Positions 21,456 through 32,343 of a stretch of 64,000 bases of DNA are shown here, piece after piece. Below the pieces are notes generated by a model, which saw only the letters and a list, made by a program, of their open reading frames with translations, was not told the origin of the DNA and made no database searches. How positions within the stretch are numbered: position 1 is the stretch's first letter; every line of letters starts with the position of its first letter. The DNA is taken from positions 1,654,001-1,718,000 of the forward strand of contig NC_088943.1 of assembly GCF_033473495.1 (NCBI RefSeq), written 5' to 3'. The stretch is from Cercospora beticola. Lineage: Eukaryota > Ascomycota > Dothideomycetes > Mycosphaerellales > Mycosphaerellaceae. The translations under genes and the position numbers were made by a program.

Positions 21456-22933
21456 ATGCAACTGCCCAAGTTCCGACTGGGCAAGGTGTCCAACACCAGT
21501 CACACCAGTGCGGCATCCCTCACCCTTCGGCAATCAATCTATCCTCTGTTCCTGGTCACCTTGCTCTTCTTCTTATGGGTACGTAAAACCTTTGAAGATT
21601 CGTTCTTCACCTTTCATCTGACAACTTCCTACAGGGATTCTCCTACGGCCTCCTGGACACTCTGAATAAACACTTCCAAAACACCCTCGGAATCACCAGA
21701 GTCCGATCCTCCGGCCTCCAAGCCGCCTACTTCGGCGCCTACCCATTAGCCTCCCTCGGCCACGCCAACTGGATCCTCCGCAAATTCGGTTTCAAAGCAG
21801 TCTTCGTCTGGGGCCTCAGCTTATACGGCATCGGATCCCTCCTCGCCTGGCCAGCACTCGTCTACCGCTCCTTCGGAGGCTTCTGCGCCGCCATCTTCGT
21901 CATCGGAAATGGTCTCGGATCTCTCGAAACCGCAGCAAACCCTTATATCACCATCTGTGGACCTCCCAAATACTCTGAACTCCGCATCAATTTCTCGCAG
22001 GCTTTTAATGGTGTGGGGAGTGTTGTGGCGCCTTTGATGGGGTCGTATATTTTCTTCAAAGATGTTGATGATGATGCGAATGCGATCAAGAATGTTCAAT
22101 GGGTTTATCTGGCTATTGCTTGTTTTGTTTTCTGCCTCGCGGTTGTGTTCTGCTTCAGCGATATTCCGGAAATTACCGACGCGGATATGGCGTTGCAGGC
22201 CTAGAGCGCGAATGCTTCGAACGCGGACAAGCCATTGAGGAAACAGTACCGTCTCTTCCATGCCTCGTTTGCGCAATTCTGTTATTGTGGTTCGCAAGTG
22301 GCTATTGCGGGATACTTTATCAACTACTGCGTCGAAACGAAAGCTGGAACGAGCAGCAGTACAGGCGCGCAACTCCTCGCTGGCGCTCAAGGGGCTTTTG
22401 CTATTGGACGATTTCTCGGAGTCATTCTGATGAAGTATATTCGGCCGAGGATTGTCTTTTTGGTCTTTTTCACGATGATCATCATCTTCATCTCTCCTTC
22501 CATTGGCGTTAGGGGAGATGCGGGTATTGCGATGTTATACGGGACACTCTTCTTTGAAAGTATCATTTTTCCGAGTATTGTGGCTTTGGGGATGAAGGGT
22601 TTGGGAAGACATAGTAAACAGGGGTCTGGGTTTATTATTGCGGGTGTTATTGGTGGAGCTGTTGTACCGCCGATTTTGGGGGCGGTGTCGGATATTAGGG
22701 GGAGCAATACGGCTTATGCGATGAGTGTGCCGTTGTTCTTCTTTGTTCTGGCGTGGAGTTTTGGGTGGTGTGTCAATTTTGTCGAGAGCTATCGCGCGCC
22801 GATTGATGCGATGGGGGTGGATGTTGCAGTTGTGGAGGGGCCGGGAAGTGCGGTTGTGGAGGAGATTTTGGAGGGGAGTGATTTGGAGAGGGAGAAGAAG
22901 GTTAAGGGGGACGTGTTTGCGGAGAAGGTTTAG
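21456..22933 (+). pseudogene. L-fucose-permease-type MFS sugar transporter, interrupted by one in-frame TAG
   Basis: A plasma-membrane sugar:H+ symporter of the FucP type. Exon 1 (21456-21578) and exon 2 (21635-22933) are separated by a 56-nt intron joining LVTLLFFLW to GFSYGLLDTLNKHFQ. Family motifs include AYFGAYPLASL, FVIGNGLGSLETAANPYIT, INFSQAFNGVGSVVAPLMGS and, in the second half, GYFINYCVETKAG and AGAQGAFAIGRFLGVI. Codon 231 (22202-22204) is TAG. It lies in the predicted central cytoplasmic loop, just before KPLRKQYRLFHASFAQFCY, and the frame continues intact to 22933 (473 aa with read-through). No ATG begins the second half. A 78-nt in-frame intron (22127-22204) with a weak GTTTTC donor is formally possible but would remove part of TM6. 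It lies directly downstream of the interrupted sugar-type regulator. Confidence 0.8.
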
Positions 22934-23023
22934 GGCGGATGGATTGTGACAGTGTGCGACTGACAGATGGGTTTTGAGATTGAGCACTGTTCCTGCTTTT
23001 AGCAGAAATATCACGCTGTCAGC

Positions 23024-23039
23024 GAGAGAGAGAGAGAGA
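23024..23039. repeat. (GA)8 microsatellite
   Basis: Short dinucleotide run in the spacer between convergent genes. Confidence 0.9.
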
Positions 23040-23132
23040 TGGCTTCCGCGATTGTTGTGCCGGGTCTCATATCTTCTCTCTGAGGATCGCAAATTGAGTC
23101 ATCTCCAATCGCAAGCTTGTGAGTCCTCTATC

Positions 23133-23873
23133 TCACGCAGCCATCAATGCCGCAGCAACAGAGCCAAGCAATAGCATCCAAACACTACTTCTCTCCAACC
23201 CATTCGCGCCACCTCCCTGCGCAAAATCCCAACACTTATCTTGCCATTCTCTCGCATTAATCGATGATGCATCGCTAATCATGATACTCTTCACAGAGTA
23301 TTCAGCCGTCCGACACTGTCCCTCTTCTTCACTCTGACAACTCCAGCCATAAAACGCCGACAGCGGTGCTTCTGGCGGCGCATCCCTACAATTCCGAGCA
23401 GGATAAATTTGCAAAGCAATCACCGCGTCTCCGCTCCCGCTTTCACCATTACCTGTCGCGTTGGTTTGTTGGTACCGGATGTTGGAGTAGTTGGCACTTG
23501 CGTCGAAGGCTTCGATGTTCGTCAAGGAGTAGGAAATTGGCCAGGGCACGGCGTAGAGGTTTCCGGTGTAGTTGTAGTAACCGGTGCTGTTGAGGGTGTT
23601 GTTGGAGGCGAAGAGGTCTTCGAGGTTGAAGCAGATGCCATCGCTTGGGGCCATGTTTGTGGAGAAGGAGATTGTGCGGGGGTCTGGTGCTGCTGAACAG
23701 TCGTGTGGTGCGTCGTCGGGAGAGAATGAGATTGTTAGGTTTTGGGGTTGTCTGGGAAGTAAGGGTCAGTGCTATGCAGTTCAATTTGCGTTCGAAGTGC
23801 CTCACGAGGAAAACTGAGCCTGGACCGCTAAGGTTGATATGCCAATGGCAGCGATTGATAGAGCTCTTTTCAT
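23133..23873 (-). CDS. Secreted, probably GPI-anchored cysteine-containing protein
   Basis: A 228-aa protein from exons 23873-23806 and 23751-23133 (54-nt intron). The signal peptide is MKRALSIAAIGISTLAVQA. The mature part has several N-x-S/T sites (NSTGYYNYT, NYSN, NATG) and six or seven cysteines (DCSAAP, GICFN, ARNCRD, SCQSEEEGQC, DKCWD). A small-residue stretch (GGGANG) precedes a hydrophobic tail, VWMLLLGSVAAALMAA, with no charged end, the arrangement of a GPI signal. Location at plasma membrane or wall is inferred. The domain is not recognised. It converges on the transporter gene, whose stop lies 199 bp away. Confidence 0.8.
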
Positions 23874-25447
23874 GGTCGTTTACTGTGTGCTGATTAAGCT
23901 TGGGGTATGAACTGTTGGACGTTCAGTGGAAATGCCTGCAACCTGGAATAGGAATTGCGGCACAGCAATATCTATACTGATTGCATCACTGACGAGTGGA
24001 ACCTCATTGTGGACATGCATGTTCATCCTTACTTAGTATACGCGGCTTGGTGGTTCTTAGTTATGGGCGGTGCAAGCTACACCGGTCTATAAGCGCCGGT
24101 ACCATGTCCACATTGCGGCTTGGGATCTTCTGGGTGGGTCTAATATGGTCGCATGCCGCCTATTGGGAATGAGGAGTTGTGAGAGATAGGCCATGCCTCG
24201 AAAACAGCAAGCTCAGTGGTGAGACAGACAAGCCGCTATTGTTGGCCACTGGTTGGATCAGTAATCACAACGGGTCTAGTGATGAAGACTGTGATTGCGC
24301 TGGAAGGTATTTGAGATGATTCCGGTGTAGAAAGTCGCTGTATGCGATTTCATTGCGCCTCGAGGCAAGCGCTTTCTGATTGGCCTTGCAAGGGTGACGG
24401 GCCGTCTCCACGTCTCCGCCTTGGCAATCGGCACTCCACCTCCACCTCTACCCTATCCTCTCCGGGCCTCCCTTCTCCTTGCAATCTTCCTTTCCCATCG
24501 CAGCACAAACCTTTGAGGAATCACTACATTGGGCCTGGTAGTCAATGGCCTAGAGTCACAGCCGGACTCACCCTTTTAGCACGATCGACCACATGCTTCG
24601 CCAGCGAAAATCCGCCATACCGTTCTGGGGCGCGTGCACGGGGACAGCATGCTCACAGGTGTCTCTGGCTTCCAGCTGCAGCTCAGCAGTGTCATATGAC
24701 GCGCCTCACGAATCATTGCAATTCTCAAACGCCGGTATGACCTGGAGCAGCCAGTCGCCGTTCCATAGACGCGCCGCAGTCTCTGGTCTCCTTTGCCTGT
24801 CGCGGGCTTTGCTCTGGAGCTTTCGTGGCGACAGGTCGAAGTAGGACGTTGAACGAATGCATCATCGATCGGCGGTAGGATTGTTGTGAAGCAATATTGA
24901 TCTGCGAAAATAGTGAGCGATTCGCCATGTTGCAGTTTTTTCAGCCAAGGTGGCACAGCACCTGAGCCCAACATGCATAAGTTTAGTGCCTCGGCGGACC
25001 CATTGTATCCACAGATACTGCGCCGCATCCACCGACATTGTCTCTGTGACCACGCCGCAAAGGTATTGTTGACCACTGGCAAGGCTGATGGAGCATGAGC
25101 CACTCCAGTCTGTGTTGACGGCAGAGCAATCGGCGGTTTCGAATGTGATCAAATGCCAAAGTACTTTTTCCGGCTTCGGGAGCCAACAACGACCTGGGAT
25201 CAATGCGAAGGAGACGATCATTGCAGGAAAAAGTGGGCAATGGGAGCCCTCGATGTCAGCCAAGCACGGGCGTGAACACCCATGCACCATCACCATGTTC
25301 GGCTGAGCAGAGTCGGTTTCATCAGGTGCATGAGAGGCACACGTCGTTTCCACCTCTTGCACGTCCCTGATATTTCATCTTCTTCAAAAGTATAGCACAA
25401 CACACACATCATTCCTTTCTAGCCCTGCAGCTCACACATCCCTAGCC
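23874..25447. other. Intergenic, no supported gene; weak minus-strand frames at 24576-25362
   Basis: Two overlapping minus-strand frames (166 codons, 24862-25362; 175 codons, 24576-25103) are open but lack a good ATG or recognisable domains. I leave them uncalled. The 3' end of the stretch holds the leader of the next secreted-protein gene. Confidence 0.4.
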
Positions 25448-26538
25448 ATGCTTAACGCCATCGGACTCTTCAACGGTATCCTGACAATCGTTGGCTTTTC
25501 GGCGGGTGGCTCCCCACAATCACGCCCAGGCATTTCCGTGCAAATCAGAGCTGGCTACGCACCAATCGGGAACGATGTGAATGATCTGGTATGCGGACCA
25601 TGCTTCAGCAACCTGTCATGCGCTTACATTTGTTCAGGGAGGCCGCATACAATCTATCTGGGCCTTCGATGGCTCCAACTCCCTCATTGGCCAGTCTGAT
25701 GGCGGCAAACTAGACGAAGGCGCATATGATGCGTTTACGATAGGTCAAGACAATCCTGCAAAGCTGGCCGAATACATCAGCCTCGGGAACAGCGATGATG
25801 GGACATGCATCTCGTGGATCAAAGTCTCGCAGGTGGACAACTCACCAGGGAACGTCTGGACGGGAGATGTTGGTGCTGAATGTGGTCAGCGATGGTATAT
25901 GGGCGGCCAGTCAGCTGGGAGATTGCCGAATGGGGATACTTATATGCCTCGATGTAAGTCCGGAACGTGAATTGCAGCTCACCAGTATCCCAGTGCTTAC
26001 GGTCTGGATATGTAGGCACCTGGTTTGACTCTGACTTCACGGATGGCACGCTGAGCGCCGGCATGAAATTCCGAGTAAGAGCATATGGAGCAGAGGCCGA
26101 AGAAACCGTCTCCAATGATAGACAGTGCAACTCAACCATCTTCTCACGAACCACTGCGCCGATTCCAGGTATGTTCTTCATCCGCTTCGAATATGAGTAC
26201 GCTGACGACCTACAGGTGAACCAGCAAAGCGTTCAGTCGATGTTCCTCGCCCGCAATGGATTCTAGACCGCCTCGTCGTATCGAACATTACGGGCGAGGA
26301 TGCCGAACTTCTCTGCAGCTCCAAAACTTCGTGGGGACCAGACTTCGTGGGAGCAGATGGCAAGTTCTGCGACATGGAGTCCAAGCAACTTTCACAACTT
26401 TGTGAAGTTGCGAATGTGGACGGATGTGTTGAGCTTGATTCCGCTGGCCAGAGCCTGACGAAGAGGACGAGTGTCGCTCGTCGCGAAGTCAAAGCTGTGC
26501 ATAAGCAGTACCAACATATCACTTACAACTCGGTGTGA
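25448..26538 (+). CDS. Secreted cysteine-containing protein, unknown function
   Basis: A 310-aa protein in four exons: 25448-25588, 25638-25953, 26016-26168 and 26216-26538; introns of 49, 62 and 47 nt join in frame. The N-terminus MLNAIGLFNGILTIVGFSAG is a signal peptide. The body contains IQSIWAFDGSNSLIGQ, GDVGAECGQRWYMGGQSAG, YMPRCTWFDSDFTDG and MKFRVRAYG, a repeated Trp/Gly/Cys-containing beta-type pattern that looks like a real secreted domain but that I cannot name. The C-terminal quarter has LLCSSKTSWGPDFVGADGKF and paired cysteines (FCDM, LCEV, GCVEL), followed by a basic tail with KR sites. No catalytic motif is evident. It could be a wall or effector-type protein. Confidence 0.8.
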
Positions 26539-27138
26539 GCGGTCGAGATGAATGTACGATACCGGATATGGCAGGAGCTGGCTTGATACAAACACGTATG
26601 CGAATTTCGAGGTAAAGGACGCCCGTAAGGCAGATCTCAGTGTCTCAGTGTCGTGAACTCGTGCAGTACTACGTTCAACTTACCTGGTCCTGATTGGTTG
26701 TCAGCCTCAGATCGAGTTGCTTGTTGTAGGAGGTAAGAATATACCAGTACGGCAAATCTAATTCTCCCGTCTGAACAAAAGAGCAGTTTACTCGACGCCA
26801 AAATGTGGAAATACGGCTTGGAGGATTCACCCGTTCATGCATCGCTTTCGGAGCCGGCTGCACTGGTTCCTCTCTTCTTCAGGGCATTGCTCGTGGGATG
26901 AAGAGGCGCTAGCAACAGCAAGCTTGACTGAAGTGGAAGGTTCGTTTACCACAGCCGGGCCCAATCAGGATGAGTACTCCCCGCGTGCCACGAATTGATC
27001 CGGAGCCAGTGAGCGAGAATGGCAGGTGATGTGCGGAATTTAGCGTTACCTTGAACATATGGTACTTGAATACTCTTCGGCGCCCACAATGTCAGACACT
27101 TCCTCCTCCCAATAGCCCACTACCCAAACCCTGACACC
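26539..27138. other. Intergenic, no gene seen
   Basis: Same-strand spacer before the aldo-keto reductase; its promoter is expected here. No supported RNA gene or repeat. Confidence 0.45.
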
Positions 27139-28169
27139 ATGCCTCTTCCAACTTCCTTTCAACTCAACACTGGAACTTCGATCCCATCCGTTGGGTTCGG
27201 GACGTTCCAGGCGCCGCCAGCTGAGGTCGAAATTGCTGTTCAAACAGCACTGAAAGCCGGATATCGACACTTAGATTGTGCTTCGATCTACGGAAATGAA
27301 GATGCCGTCGGGCGAGGATTGAAAGCTTCGGGAACTGCGCGAGAGGACGTTTTCATTACGAGCAAATTGTGGAATAACAAGCATCATCCGGATGATGTTG
27401 AAGCCGCGCTTGATCGGACTTTGAAGGACCTTGGAACGGATTATGTGGATTTGTATCTGGTACATTGGCCGGTGTAGGTAAAACACAAAGACCAGTTCTT
27501 GGTCGGAGAAGACTGATTGTATGTCACAGGGTCTTCAAATCCGGTGAGAATCCTATGCCATTGGATGCAGATGGCTTATTCGTTTTGGGAAATATTCCAC
27601 TCTCGGACACCTGGGCTGCGATGGAACGACTCCTTGCTACTGGAAAGACAAGAGCGATCGGCGTATCGAACTTCAGTATTCGGCTCCTTGAAGATCTGCT
27701 GTCGAAGAGCAAAGTCGTGCCAGCCGTGAACCAGATCGAAGCACATCCCTATCTCCAGCAGCCAGACTTGTTGAAGTACTGCAAGACAAACGGCATTCTT
27801 GTTCAAGCATACAGTCCTCTGGGGAACAACGAGACAAATTCTCCTCGTTGCATCGACGATCCACGCGTGCAAGCTCTCGCAAAGAAAGCCGGACTCGATG
27901 TCGGCCAGCTACTGGTCAGCTGGGCGGTGCAGAGGGGAACTGTCGTTTTGCCGAAGAGTGTGACGAAGAGTCGGATAGAATCGAACTTCAAAATCACAGA
28001 GCTCTCGCCAGAGGTTTTCGACGCGGTGACTTCTTTGGAGAAGCATCATCGATACAACTTTCCCGCAAGATGGGGCTGGAATGTCTTCGATGAGTTGGAG
28101 GAAGCCGACGTGAAGCGTTTGGCGAGAGAAAATGGGGCTAGCAATCTTGCTCTTTTCGCAGCGGCGTAA
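27139..28169 (+). CDS. Aldo-keto reductase (GCY1/glycerol-dehydrogenase-like)
   Basis: A cytosolic NADPH-dependent carbonyl reductase of the AKR superfamily. Exons 27139-27473 and 27530-28169 (56-nt intron, GTAGGT...TCACAG) give 324 residues. The catalytic tetrad is complete: D46 ([11 protein letters not shown]), Y51, K76 (ITSKLWNN) and H109 (LYLVHWPV). Cofactor-binding blocks are also present: [23 protein letters not shown] and [15 protein letters not shown]. Its length is typical. The likely substrate range (glyceraldehyde and other aldehydes or ketones) comes from the family only. Nothing in the neighbourhood points to a pathway. Confidence 0.93.
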
Positions 28170-28853
28170 TAAGTCGTAGCGAACACAATGAATTGCAATT
28201 TGCTCGCCTCCGGCACGAGAGTGTACCCAAAGGGCGATTTGAATCTCCGACAAAAGTGATAGTCGAGCGCCGCCTTTTACTTGTCATCAACGAGCTTGGT
28301 CGCGATCTTCGGTCTGTGAGCCCGATCAGGAACTTGCACACACAGCTGCTCAACGAGCATATCTTGAGCAGGTAACGAGACCTTATCAAATGCAAGAGTA
28401 CGTGATGGCACAGGTCTGGCCCTCTTTGTGGATGGCACCAAAGCTGACACAGCAGCTCCAACGCGCCATTTAAATGCAGAAGCCAGATAATCTGCTCGGA
28501 CGATCAAAATAGTATGTCTGTTTCATTTCCATTGCAGTGGCCAGCAGAATATGCAGGGCTGATTTGCCGCTAGCCAGAAGCATGGCCATGAATCATTCTC
28601 AGTTGCGACGCATGCCAAAAGCCATTTCCTGGCTTGAGCTCGGTAACCTCCGCAGTCAGAAGATGATTGTATCTCGATTGGACCTCAGCGATTTGACTGC
28701 GCTACCTTGGCCTTTTGAGAGAAACATACGCTTTCTGACGACTGCATGGCTCTGTTCGTCCAAGCTCTGTCTTCCGGCCCCTGCTTGTCAACCTCAGAGA
28801 TTGACTGATGGCGCGACACGGCGTCTCTACGCCTTCGCGGGCCTTGGAGGTGG
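28170..28853. other. Intergenic between convergent genes, no gene seen
   Basis: Only short frames in mixed orientation. Nothing supported. Confidence 0.45.
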
Positions 28854-29897
28854 TCAATGCCGTGAACAATTACCCTGCGTCGAAGGCAGAAGACCAGTAA
28901 CGACAGCACGATTCTTCACTCGACCCACGCCGTATGACGTGCCAATCTTCGCTATTTCTTCACATTCCGAGTGCCGCCCAAGCTTTCGGAGGCAGGCTAC
29001 AGATGTTCTGGCCAAGTTGTAGATGAGTCTTTGCCCCTCTGCTGTCAAACCTGCCGCGAGATCTTCTGTCGACTCCGCACAAGTGCGCAATACTCTTCTG
29101 GCTTGATCAGGGCTTGGATTCCGTGGCCGCCACAGGCCCAGTCGTGCTAATAATACGTCTCCGTGGTTGACGCCGGGAATCAGGGAATTTTTGGCATTTC
29201 CATCCTTCACATACCGAGCCACCAGATCTCCGAGTCTTTCATAGGTCGTGGGACTGGTATCTGGCCAGTAAGGCGAGCACATATTCGGGATAAGAACAGT
29301 GAACCCAGGGTACAGGGAGGTCCATTTCAGCGGCGCATGATTGGGATGGTCCAGTTTCAGTGCTCCGAGGGTAAAGACCAGATCGATCGCTTGATCTGCT
29401 CGTGTGCTCTTCTGCATTGTCAGCAAGAAAAGCTTTGTGGTGATCATGGATCGATGTAAAGTCCCACGCCAGGTATAGTTTGTTAAGTGCGTACCGGCGT
29501 CGAACACACCGGCGTCAACGGTCATCCATTCCCACAAGAGCTCTGCATTCCCTTCCAGTTGAGCATTGCAGACCAAGAGCCACAGGGAGGATGACGAGGA
29601 GAAGAAGTCGAGCACATCTTGCTGTGTCAAAGTCGGGGACCATAACCACAGCAGAAGCCGTCTCGCGGGCGCGACGCTCTCCGTTGCCTGGACAGCTTCA
29701 GACCAGCTCATGCTCGAGATTTGGGCATCGAATGCACGTAGACATGCATCCGCGGTGGCGGCGGTGGCTGTGCCCCGCCGTACGCTTTCGTCGAACGCAT
29801 CCATTGGTGTTGTCGAGCGATCGAGAAGAGCGGCGCTCACCATGGGATCGCAGGGTCGGCAGACGTGACTTTGCGCGAATCGGTGCTCGTCTGCCAT
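28854..29897 (-). CDS. Hypothetical protein, about 347 aa
   Basis: I do not recognise the family. The frame is open from 30026 but has only a GTG there; the first ATG is at 29897 (MADEHRFAQSHVCRPCDPM). A short upstream exon is possible, because the residues just before (SEKWLAKRIAAKQKEKASR) look helical and coding-like. The body is helix-rich with many Trp/Leu, such as RRLLLWLWSPTLTQQDVLDF, LLWEWMTVDAG and YNLARTSVACLRKLG, which could be a repeat-type helical fold. No signal peptide or membrane helix is clear. It is divergent from the hypothetical gene at 30129. Confidence 0.6.
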   Translation of the reverse strand: MADEHRFAQSHVCRPCDPMVSAALLDRSTTPMDAFDESVRRGTATAATADACLRAFDAQISSMSWSEAVQATESVAPARRLLLWLWSPTLTQQDVLDFFSSSSSLWLLVCNAQLEGNAELLWEWMTVDAGVFDAGTHLTNYTWRGTLHRSMITTKLFLLTMQKSTRADQAIDLVFTLGALKLDHPNHAPLKWTSLYPGFTVLIPNMCSPYWPDTSPTTYERLGDLVARYVKDGNAKNSLIPGVNHGDVLLARLGLWRPRNPSPDQARRVLRTCAESTEDLAAGLTAEGQRLIYNLARTSVACLRKLGRHSECEEIAKIGTSYGVGRVKNRAVVTGLLPSTQGNCSRH

Positions 29898-30128
29898 TCT
29901 CGATGCTTTCTCCTTCTGCTTTGCGGCAATCCTCTTCGCGAGCCATTTCTCGGAATTGAGCACAGAGCGCGAACGGGGTCGCGGTTGCCATAATGTAGAG
30001 GGAAAGGATGTTGAGATTGTGGACACGCGAGAATGTAGACGAGAAGTTCCAATGCCAAGCGATCGGGTGGGGGTGGGGCTTGTGACTTCGCGCCGGTGGC
30101 CTCTCCGAAACTCTCCTCTCCCATTGAC

Positions 30129-30770
30129 ATGAACAATGCCTCCATCGACTCTATCTCATCACTGCCGCATTGCATTCCACTCTGGCGAGCTTTGATCATG
30201 GCAGAGCTTACGTTCGCGGGAAACAGGTCTATTTGCCTTGACGCCGCTATTTCGAGACTGTTGGAGATCCAGACTCGAAGGCAAGCGTTTTCGGATGGTT
30301 CTCTGCTCGGCAAGGTATCTCCATGGCCAGCCGTGATCGCAATCATTAGCGCTATCGGCGTCGCAGATTGCAGTAGCACCAACGTACGTTTGTACGAGAG
30401 CTTCATCGAGTTTACGGAATGGTGCCTAAGATGGAAGCGACCACCACAATTCGCTGCCTGCCGATTACACCTTTGGCATCCCACGCGCCCGGATGCTCAG
30501 CCTTTCATACGCCTGCTGAAGGGCGACGATGGAGGCCTTCGTGTACAACATGTCTTTGCATCCTTCAATAGTCCCTCGACGCATAGACTTTTGAAGAAGC
30601 TGCTGCTCCGCGCTCAATTCCTACTCAAGCGTAACGATCCAAATGGAGACCTGGACTGGCTGCAACAAGCACAACGAGAATACGAAGAAGCCTACGCTCG
30701 AGAGTGGCGTCACGCACCAGAACGGCGCTATCGCACTGGTCTCAAGTATCACAAAGAGGTTGGAGAATGA
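30129..30770 (+). CDS. Hypothetical protein, about 213 aa
   Basis: Unrecognised. The ATG at 30129 (MNNASIDSISSLPHC) starts a frame that reads to 30770 without introns. The C-terminal third is strongly helical and charged (RLLKKLLLRAQFLLKRND, AQREYEEAYAREWRHAPERR). The opposite strand also carries a long open frame over 29837-30484, so the orientation is uncertain; I prefer plus because of the helical charge pattern and the proper ATG. Confidence 0.4.
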   Translation: MNNASIDSISSLPHCIPLWRALIMAELTFAGNRSICLDAAISRLLEIQTRRQAFSDGSLLGKVSPWPAVIAIISAIGVADCSSTNVRLYESFIEFTEWCLRWKRPPQFAACRLHLWHPTRPDAQPFIRLLKGDDGGLRVQHVFASFNSPSTHRLLKKLLLRAQFLLKRNDPNGDLDWLQQAQREYEEAYAREWRHAPERRYRTGLKYHKEVGE

Positions 30771-31097
30771 AGTGATGAAAGACATTCGAGCATCTCAACC
30801 GCCTTTACACAGACGTCTCCACGATAGAAGGCTCGAGCTTTCACACATGGCATAACAAACGCAATGAATACAATGGAAAGCCGTGCACAGATCAAGGATT
30901 GGACTGTTTTATTATGGTGCTCACTGTGACACGATCAGCGTGGAAGAAGACAATGCTTGCGACTGTGCTTTCTCGGCTCTAACATCTCAATCGAAATGAC
31001 GGACTGGCGTCTATGCGACACGATCTGGGCTCTCCTGGATGTTGACATGGCCTCACCAACACCCTCGCCTCCTCACCTCCAATCCAACGACACCCAC
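30771..31097. other. Intergenic between convergent genes, no gene seen
   Basis: About 330 bp between a plus-strand stop and the stop of the mucin-like gene. Nothing supported. Confidence 0.45.
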
Positions 31098-32343
31098 CTA
31101 CCGCCTCCTCAGCCCCCTCATCGTAACATCCCTCCTCCTAAACATCCTCCGCGGATCATTCGGCCTATTACAATTCGTAACATTATCACAAGACGTCCCA
31201 TCATTGCAAAGCCCATTCACAGTGCAAACTTCGTCCAGGTCGCAATCTTCCGTGGTGTCACATGCTGCGCCGCATTCAATGGTAGCTTGGGCACATACGG
31301 CGCTGCTCGGGTCCTCTGCGACTAGGACACAGTCGCAGGCTTCGACGTTGGGGGGCTGGCGCGAACAGTCGTCGAAGTCTGGGCTGCAGGGGCGAGGGGT
31401 TCTGGTGAGGGGAAGGGGGGTTAGAAGGGGGTCTTGTTTGGTGGGGAGTTGGGTGGGTGAGGGACTTACGCTCGAGTGGGAGCAGTGGTAGTGGTCGTCA
31501 TCGATGTGGTACTCGTGGATGTAGTACTACTGGTGGTTGTTGTAATAGAGGAAGAGGTTGTCTGAGGTTGCATTAGCGCTATTGTCAGTAAAGGCAGGTT
31601 TTTCAACTCACAGAAGTATTTGTGGAGCTGGTAGTAGTGCTCGAGGCTGTCGTGCTCGAGGCCGTCGTACTACCGGAAGTAGTAGACGAAGTCTGATCAT
31701 CGATTAGCCACATTTCCGATCTGCTATCGCTAGTCTGAGATCAAGGTCAGAAGAACACGACACTCACAGTGTCCTGAGCAGTCGTGGTCGAAGAAGTGGA
31801 CGTAGAAGTAGAAGCAGAAGTACTAGTACTACCCATCTCCTTCGTCGTCGTCGTCGTAGCCGTAGTACCCTTCGGAACATACACCGTCCTCGTCCAAGTC
31901 TTAATCTTCGTCTTCGTCTTCGTCGTCGTCTTCGGATACCCCAAACAAGAGCAAAAAGTATGCAAATGACGCTTTTTCTTTTTCAATTCCTCCCAAGATT
32001 TCGCATAACCCTTATCCTTATACCCAGAACCATAACCATTCGCCTCAGCTTCCGCAACCGCATCTCGAGGCTGCTGTTGATAACCATAATATCCACCACT
32101 ACTTTTCGTCGAAGTAATAGTGACGGTCTTCGTCTTCTTCACAGTCACAGTAGTATAAACGCATTTTGGCGGGTATTTCGCTTTGCAGTATTCGATTGCG
32201 GGATTATAATTCGAGAGGGAGGAGTAGCCTGAATAAGGAGCAGAGTTACAGATGCGTGCAGGTTTGTTGTTGGGGTAGATTGCGGAGGTGCAGGTTGTCC
32301 AGGTGAGGCAGGCTAGTAGGAGGGAGAGGAATGGGGAAGGCAT
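31098..32343 (-). CDS. Mucin-like secreted protein A: Cys-containing head, Thr/Ser stalk, Cys-rich tail
   Basis: A predicted 350-aa protein in four exons: 32343-31768, 31692-31612, 31561-31470 and 31401-31098. After the signal peptide (PSPFLSLLLACLTWTTCTSA) comes a head domain with ICNSAPYSGYSSLSNYNPA, YCKAKYPPKCVY and FCSCLGYPKTTT. A Thr/Ser/Lys-rich stalk follows, encoded partly by short phase-0 exons. The 100-aa tail begins TPRPCSPDFDDC and holds about 14 cysteines (ACDCVLV, ECGAACDTTEDC, EVCTVNGLCNDGTSC, NVTNCN), an EGF-like/knottin-like spacing, then a basic RRR end. A cell-wall or adhesin role is inferred from the architecture. It is a paralogue of the gene at 33020-35295, about 680 bp away on the same strand. 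Confidence 0.85.

Noticed and set aside
22127..22204. 78-nt in-frame intron in the FucP-like transporter
   Set aside because: The donor GTTTTC is poor and the excision would remove part of TM6 plus a conserved loop. Kept only as an alternative to test.
24576..25362. Two overlapping minus-strand frames of 166 and 175 codons
   Set aside because: No good ATG, no splice join giving a recognisable protein, no conserved motif.
29837..30484. 215-codon minus-strand frame overlapping two hypothetical genes
   Set aside because: It conflicts with the better-supported frames at 28854-29897 and 30129-30770, and its end reads as Arg/Ser-rich shadow sequence.
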